A DNA stretch of 64,000 nucleotides from Spongilla lacustris (lineage: Eukaryota > Porifera > Demospongiae > Spongillida > Spongillidae): the NCBI GenBank assembly GCA_949361645.1, contig OX442418.1:12000632-12064631 (forward strand), in the 5' to 3' direction. Below the pieces are notes generated by a model. It made no database searches. It was not told the origin of the DNA and saw only the letters and a list, made by a program, of their open reading frames with translations. This document shows, one piece after another, positions 56,823-64,000 of the stretch. Made by a program: the position numbers and the translations under genes. Numbering within the stretch: the first letter of the stretch is position 1; every line of letters begins with the position of its first letter.

Positions 56823-59800
56823 TTGCGGATGGATATTTATTTGTTGTTACATGAATTAATAATTACTACTATCAAGTCCTATAAGCAGGCAGCTGCATAG
56901 GAGAAATTCATGTAATTCGCTTCATTTTTAGAGGGGTGGGGGTGGGGGGGTGAGGAGTTTCCTTGCTTTTCCACCCAGTGATATATTTATCTTGCACCTC
57001 TCTAAACATAGTTTGAACTGATGGTAATGCCATTAAGATTATTCCTACATCGTGCATAATATTTTGTTCTTTTAAAAAGCCATACATTTAAATAGTATGT
57101 CCTTCTATAAAGATGTACATATAGAAATATCAATCGGATGCTCTGCATATGGCTGTTGTAGCAGCAAGAAGATCATTTTATGACCTGCATGTACACATTT
57201 ATATATGTATTTATAAAGTACATTCTTAAAAGACAATGGTAAGCTATCTTTTAATAGAAATTGTTGTTTTTTAGGATCTATATATATTTCTGTTTATCCC
57301 TTTGAGTCATTCAGTTTCTCTAGTTTGATAAAAATGCTAACAGTATATTATGATGATGTGACCATTATATGACATTTCTTTCCTTTATTTGCTCAAACAA
57401 TGTGAATACCAATCATCCATATCAGGGGGTACGTTATGGTAGTTGGTTATTGTAGGTTATGTGCGTTTTGTCATTGTACTCACCACCTGTGATGGCTGAT
57501 GTTATTTTGTATTACATGATGGTTCATAGCACAAAGTTCATACCATGCTGTGCAATGCACACTACATGTACATGTATATTTACAATCAAATTTCAAATTT
57601 GTAGCAAAAGTAAATCGAGGAAAGACAATGGTACATGTAGCTTCACAATAAAATGATTTATCATTAAAATTGATGTGGCAATGTTCCATTAGGACATGCA
57701 TGTATTTACAACCACGTATGCATATGAATTACTTTTCTGTTAATCCTTTCTGTTTCTCCACATGTATGTTGTGGTTCATTAAAATGCTAAATGTATTGTG
57801 TCGGTGTTATATGATGTGACCATTATATAACATTTTGTTATTCCTTTCCTTTATTTGGTCAAACAATGTGAATACCAATCCCATATCAGTCGGTAGGTCA
57901 TGGTAGTTGGTTATTGCAGGTTATAATGTTTGTCATTGTACTCACCACCTATGATGGTAGATGTTATTTTGTGTATATTGTATATATGGACACATGTCAT
58001 GTGTTAGTTATTGTTTGAACATAGCACATGGGTATAATGATGGAAAACATACCAACCAGTGTACACTTAAAATGATGTCTGAACACATATTTTCAAGGCA
58101 TAGGTTACAGTTATGTATAGGTATATGGGATACATTTAGGTAAGCTAACAACAAGTTCAATATGGTTTTCTTTTATAAAGAAAATGAAATCGGATGCTCT
58201 ACATATGGCTGTTGTAGCAGCAAGAAGTTCATTTTATGACCTGCATGTACACATTTATATATGTATTTATAAAGTACATTCTTAAAAGACAATGGTAAGC
58301 ATTCTTAATATAAATTGTTGTTTTTTTAGGATCTATATATTACTGAATCATTGTTGTAGTAGGATATCCATATATTTACAACCATGTATGCAATATTTCT
58401 GTTAATCCCTTTAGGTCTTTCAGTTTCTCTAGTTTGATAAAGATGCTAAAAGTACATGTATATTTTATTATATATGACATTTTGTTATTCCTTTCCTATA
58501 TTTGGTCAAACATTGTGAATACCAATCATCCCATATCAGATGGTAGGTCATGGTACATGTAGTGTATTTTTATATGATGTGATTGTCAATGCACTCACCA
58601 CCTACATGTGTGACGTATTACAATATGGTTCATGTCATATATGGACACGTGTCATGTGTTAGTTATTGTTTGAACATAGCACATGGGTATAATAATGGAA
58701 AACATACCAACCAATGTACACTTAAAATGATGTCTGAACACATATTTTCAAGGCATAGGTTACAGTTATGTATAGTAATATGGGATACATTTAGGTAGCT
58801 AACAACAAGTTCAATATGGTTTCCTTTTATAAAGAAAATGAAATTGGATGCTCTATATATGGCTGTTGTAGCAGCAAGAAGTTAATTTTATGACCTGCAT
58901 GTACACATTTATATAAAGTACATTCTTAAAAGACAATGGTAAGCATTCTTAATAGACATTTTTGTTTATTAGGATCTATATATTACTGAATCATTGTTGT
59001 AGTAGGATATCCATGAATTACAACCATGTATGCAATATTTCTGTTAATCCTTTTGAGTAATTCTGTTTCTCTAGTTTGATATATATGACATTTTGTTATT
59101 CCTTTCCTTTATTTGGTCAAACAATGTGAATACGAATCATCCCATATCAGCTGGTAGGTCATGGTACATGTAGTGTATTTTTATATGATGTGATTGTCAA
59201 TGCACTCACCACCTACATGTGTGACGTATTACAATATGGTTCATGTCATATATGGACACATGTCATGTGTTAGTTATTGTTTGAACATAGCACATGGGTA
59301 TAATAATGGAAAACATACCAACCAGTGTACACTTAAAATGATGTCTGAACACATATTTTCAAGGCATTGGTTACAGTTATGTATAGGTATATGGGATACA
59401 TTTAGGTAAGCTAACAACAAGTTCAATAAGGTTTTAAAAGATGAAAATTACATGCTTTAGATATGGCTGTTGTAGCAGCAAGAAGTTCATTTTATGACCT
59501 GCATGTACACACTTTAAAGTACATTCTTAAAAGACAACGGTAAGCATTCCTTTGTTTTTTAGGATATGTATATTTCTGAATCATTGTTGTAGTAGTAAAA
59601 CCATGTTTTACAACCATGTATGCAATATTTCTGTTAATCCTTTTGAGTCAATCAGTTTCTCTAGTTTGATAAAGATGCTAAAAGTACATGTGTATTTTAT
59701 TATATGACATTTTGTTATTTCTTTCCTTTGTTTGGTTTAACAATGTGAATACCAATCATCCCATATCAGCCGGTAGGTCATGGTACACATGTTGTCATTG

Positions 59801-59960
59801 TACTCACCAACTACATGTACACGTATGATGGTAGATGTTATTTTGTATGCTACTAGTGTTCATGTTTAATATGGATGTCTGGCATATGTATGGATACCTT
59901 GACACTAACAATGATGTCTAAGACATGGGAACAATCTCTGATGACCTCAATCAGCAAGCC

Positions 59961-60044
59961 CCATGTTGAATAGTGTTTATGTGTTAATTAAATGCTACAT
60001 GTACATGTAGCATTTAACACATAAACACTATTCAACATGGGGCT
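59961..60044. repeat. Palindrome of about 84 bp (copy 2)
   Basis: Same sequence as copy 1 in the second higher-order repeat, about 3.22 kb further right. Confidence 0.95.
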
Positions 60045-60593
60045 TGCGGATGGGTATTGTTGCCACATGAATTAACCATTACTACTATCAAGTCCTATAA
60101 GCAGGCAGCAGCATAAGAGAAATTCATATAATTTAGTTCATTTTTAGGGGGATGGGGGGAAGGGGGGGGGGGGTAGTATCCTTGCTTTTCCACCAGTGAT
60201 ATATTTATCTTGCACCTCTCTAAACATAGTTTGAACTGATGGTAATGCCATAGAGATTTTTCCTACATCGTGCATAATATTTTGTTCTTTTAAAAAGCCA
60301 TACATTTAAATAGTATGTCCTTCTATAAAGATGTACATATAGAAATATATAATTTTCAATCGGATGCTCTACATATGGCTGTTGTAGCAGCAAGAAGATC
60401 ATTTTATGACCTGCATGTACACATTTATATATGTATTTATAAAGTGCATTCTTAAAAATAGAAATTGTTGTTTTTTAGGATCTATATATATTTCTGTTTA
60501 TCCCTTTGAGTCATTCAGTTTCTCTAGTTTGATAAATATGCTAACAGTATATTATGATGATGTGACCATTATATGACATTTCTTTCCTTTATT

Positions 60594-60769
60594 GAACTCT
60601 TTGCCCAACTCAGTGGTGTCTGCATCCTCCGTCTGTGCATTTAAAGCTCATCTGAGTCATGTTGACCTTACCCCCTTTTGTAAACTATTCCCTTATAAAT
60701 AGTTTAGGCAGTTTATAAGTGCATTTCCTAATGCCATTACTTGCCTTTTTGGTGTAAATTTACCAAATA

Positions 60770-60803
<34 letters not shown>
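60594..60803 (+). mobile_element. 5'-truncated LINE 3' end with (ATT)n tail, inserted in one repeat copy
   Basis: The sequence reads NSLPNSVVSASSVCAFKAHL and then stops, the typical C-terminus of CR1/Jockey-like LINEs, followed by AAATAAAGTATTATTATT and a run of ATT. The homologous unit at about 57379 is empty at this site (CTTTCCTTTATTTGCTCAAA), which fixes both borders. Confidence 0.88.
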
Positions 60804-62770
60804 TGCTCAAACAATGTGAATACCAATCATCCCATATCAGGGGGTACGTTATGGTAGTTGGTTATTGTAGGTTATGTGCGTTTTGTCATTGTACTCACCA
60901 CCTATGATGGCTGATGTTATTTTGTATTACATGATGGTTCATAGCACGAAGTTCATACCATGCTGTGCAATGTACACTACATGTACATGTATATTTACAA
61001 TCAAATTTCAAATTTGTAGCAAAAGTAAATCGAGGAAAGACAATGGTACATGTAGCTTCACAATAAAATGATTTATCATTAAAATTGATGTGGCAGTGTT
61101 CCATTAGGACATGCATGTATTTACAACCATGTATGTATGCATATGAATTACTTTTCTGTTAATCTTTTCTGTTTCTCCACATGTATGTTGTGGTTCATTA
61201 AAATGCTAAATTTATTGTGTCAGTATTTTATGATGTGACCATTATATGACATTGTGTTATTCCTTTCCTTTATTTGGTCAAACAATGTGAATACCAACCA
61301 TTCCATATCAGTGGGTAGGTCATGGTACATATAGTGTATTTTTATACGATGTGATTGTCAATGCACTCACCACCTACATGTGTGACGTATTACAATATGG
61401 TTCATGTCATATATGGACACATGTCATGTGTTAGTTATTGTTTGAACATAGCACATGGGTATAATGATGGAAAACATACCAACCAGTGTACACTTAAAAT
61501 GATGTCTGAACACATATTTTCAAGGCATAGGTTACAGTTATGTATAGGTATATGGGATACACTTAGGTAAGCTAACAACAAGTTCAATATGGTTTTCTTT
61601 TATAAAGAAAATGAAATCGGATGCTCTACATATGGCTGTTGTAGCAGCAAGAAGTTCATTTTATGACCTGCATGTACACATTTATATATGTATTTATAAA
61701 GTACATTCTTAAAAGACAATGGTAAGCATTCTTAATAGAAATTTTTGTTTATTAGGATCTACATATTACTGAATCATTGTTGTAGTAGGATATCCATGAA
61801 TTACAACCATGTATGCAATATTTCTGTTAATCCTTTTGAGTAATTCTGTTTCTCTAGTTTGATATATTTGACATTTTGTTATTCCTTTCCTATATTTGGT
61901 CAAACAATGTGATTACCAATCATCCCATATCAGATGGTAGGTCATGGTACATGTAGTGTATTTTTATATGATGTGATTGTCAATGCACTCACCACCTACA
62001 TGTGTGACGTATTACATGATGGTTCATGTCATATATGGACACATGTCATGTGTTAGTTATTGTTTGAACATAGCACATGGGTATAATAATGGAAAACATA
62101 CCAACCAGTGTACACTTAAAATGATGTCTGAACACATATTTTCAAGGCATAGGTTACAGTTATGTATAGTAATGTGGGATACGTTTTGGGTAACCTGCCA
62201 ACAAGTTCAATATGGTTTTCTTTTATAAAGAACATGAAAATTGCATGCTCTACATATGGCTGTTGTAGCAGCAAGAAGTTCATTTTATGACCTGCATGTA
62301 CACATTTATATATGTATTTATAAAGTACATTCTTAAAAGACAATGGTAAGCATTCTTAATAGAAATTGTTGTTTTTTAGGAGATATATATATTTCTGGAT
62401 CATTGTTGTAGTAGGATATCCATATATTTTACAACCATGTATGCAATATTTCTGTTTATCCCTTTGAGTCATTCAGTTTCTCTAGTTTGATAAAAATGCT
62501 AAAAGTATATTATGATGATGTGACCACTATATGACATTTCTTTCCTTTATTTGGTCAAACAATGTGAATACCAATCATCCCATATCAGAAGGTAAGTTAT
62601 GGTAGTTGGTTATTGTAGGTTATGATGTGTTTGTCATTGTACCCACCACCTATGATGGCTGATGTTATTTTGTATTACATGATGGTTCATAGTACGAAGT
62701 TCATACCATGCTGTGCAATGTACACTACATGTATATGTATATTTACAATCAAATTTCAAATTTGTAGCAA

Positions 62771-64000
62771 AATCAGGACCCACGGTAGTGGGTCCTATGT
62801 AGGATTGGCTTCGTGGGCGTGGTTTTCGATCGAGCGTTTTAAAACGGTAACGAAGCGTTGCCTTTACTCGCCAGCTCGCATGTAATCCATCACAAACATG
62901 ACAGATATGCACATATAACGTGAGCTTCGCTAAACAGTGCCGTTTACGTGGAGTGACAAGTCGGTACCAAAATTCCGCCATTTAATTTTTGTTCATCTCC
63001 TCCTCCTCCTCCGTCGTCTTCCGTTCATCATGTATAACTCGCGACAGGAACGTCGTAAGAAGACGAGATTAGCTTCAAAAAGTAGCATTTGATTTCCAAA
63101 CGGGCCCTTTCATACAAATAAGACCTACAGTTGTAAGCTGGTGATGAAATGCCGTGAAATGACACGAGCAGGTGCAATTCATTATCGGGGTTGCCTAGCA
63201 GTATGCAATATGACGTCACATAAGCGTCTTAATTTACTGTTGCCAGGCTACCACAATTAACGTACACAGCTGCAGCACAGGCGGTTCTAATAATTCAGCA
63301 AAGGACCAAGCCAAAGAAAACGGCTCGTTTCGGTTAGCAAGGAGAACTATATAGGTAGGCCTATCAACAACATCTTAGCGTTAACCATACATACAATGCA
63401 ACTTTCATCAACCTTACCACCATGTAACAGTGTTCTTTAAGGAGGGAGGGGTTCCCCCTCCCTTACCCTCCCCTTTTTATTCCATTTCATGGAGTGTTGG
63501 TTACATCCGTTATTTAGTAAAAAAAGAAAGTGAGGAGGGTGAGGGACCCCTCCCTCTTACATAAAGAGTCAAATTAAGTCCCCACAAGCAATAAATAATT
63601 GCAAATTGGGGGGGCCCCTCTACCTGTATCTTTTGGTTCAAATTAAAGCTACAACTATCTACGATATACCAATTGGGGTTTAGTGAATCGACTAACGCGG
63701 TTAAGATAGAAGCCTGATACATTGGACCCGGTACTTTGGGCCCGGTTCTAATTTGCCAGTATGCTTCAAGTAGTTATTCCTTCCAACCCCAACCCCAAAA
63801 CGGATTCTACGCAGTTCAGTGAGTGGATTGGACTAATACAATACCCAGAAACCCTTTGCAATACCCTCCGGCAAAGCCTATATATGTTTACCTTAAGGTC
63901 CTATACGGCCACCTCGACAGCTGCACGTGTCACTCGATTCCGACAAATCGCGGTGGTGATACGCTGCCAAACAACAATAGAAGCAATAGTTGTTCCTTTA
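62771..64000. other. Right-hand flank without recognised features
   Basis: No gene recognised on either strand. A hairpin GGACCCACGGTAGTGGGTCC stands at the left edge. A CTCCTCCTCCTCCTCC run lies at 62996-63011. GGAGGGAGGGGTTCCCCCTCCC (63441-63462) forms a short hairpin. Confidence 0.4.

Larger units (their letters stand above)
56347..62770. repeat. Tandem array of about 620-bp units in a roughly 3.4-kb higher-order repeat
   Basis: The segment ATGGACACATGTCATGTGTT to TTTTTTAG recurs at about 57989, 58643, 59254, 61415 and 62036; neighbouring starts are 611-645 bp apart. A second segment, with GTTATGGTAGTTGGTTATTG and CATACCATGCTGTGCAATG, recurs at about 57430-57690, 60845-61105 and 62590-62770, giving a 3415-bp spacing. 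A third, with the palindromes, recurs at about 56500-57400 and 59720-60830. Copies are roughly 93-98% alike by eye. Some units hold a short plus-strand frame of 71 codons (58583, 59194, 61355; 83 codons at 61977). The array breaks off at about 62770, where the unit passes into unrelated GGACCCAC-TAG-GTGGGTCC hairpin DNA. Confidence 0.9.

Noticed and set aside
58583..58798. 71-codon frame of the repeat unit as a protein gene
   Set aside because: Recurs only because the unit is duplicated; no promoter, codon evidence or family match. Reported as a finding only.

Overview
The window is eukaryotic nuclear DNA from an animal. Genes are cut into many short GT-AG introns and encode typical metazoan proteins: Tousled-like kinase, the kinetochore protein SPC25, a TRIM protein, and cytosolic/mitochondrial glycyl-tRNA synthetase. 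The compact introns, the degenerate LINE C-terminal fragments with a GHHA..C-x-HGGDVV-x-RHN signature, and the TRIM and ankyrin genes point to an invertebrate, most plausibly a sponge; that assignment is inference. The very long perfect simple repeats (about 0.75 kb of CCCT, about 1 kb of TG) suggest a long-read assembly.

Layout. 1-6.4 kb, plus strand: the 3' half of a LanC-like gene, a complete SPC25 gene, a LINE remnant, and single-exon RRP7A. 6.5-15.1 kb, minus strand: a complete 21-exon Tousled-like kinase gene, tail-to-tail with RRP7A. 15.3-23.0 kb, plus strand: a 16-exon NOL11 gene, head-to-head with TLK across about 240 bp. 23.2-26.0 kb, minus strand: an 8-exon PHGDH gene, tail-to-tail with NOL11. 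26-37 kb is gene-poor: LINE, Gypsy-integrase and Merlin-transposase fossils, two foldback elements, and one TRIM-type RING/B-box gene with a degraded copy of its 3' end upstream. 37.2-42.7 kb, minus strand: a 12-exon glycyl-tRNA synthetase gene with an apparent mitochondrial/cytosolic double start. 42.9-44.7 kb, minus strand: a METTL2-type tRNA m3C methyltransferase, head-to-head across 91 bp with the first three exons of an ankyrin-repeat gene (44.8-48.1 kb, plus). 48-62.8 kb is mobile and tandemly repeated DNA: a roughly 620-bp unit organised in a roughly 3.4-kb higher-order repeat. It is interrupted by a TIR element carrying a nested foldback element, a 5'-truncated LINE hit by two hAT elements, and an 827-bp foldback element. 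The last 1.2 kb shows nothing recognisable.

Functional themes. NOL11 and RRP7A both act in small-subunit rRNA production. GARS and METTL2 act on tRNA. PHGDH supplies serine (and so glycine). TLK and SPC25 act in chromatin assembly and chromosome segregation. These are housekeeping genes packed closely, with shared promoters and convergent tails. No operon-like or defence system is evident. The most unusual material is an apparently intact hAT transposase with a Tudor-like N-terminal extension, and a record of insertion order preserved in the nested repeats. Exon borders were placed by hand from GT/AG sites and phase, and total coding lengths divide by three for TLK, NOL11, PHGDH, GARS, SPC25 and the LANCL fragment. 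One METTL2 junction does not resolve.
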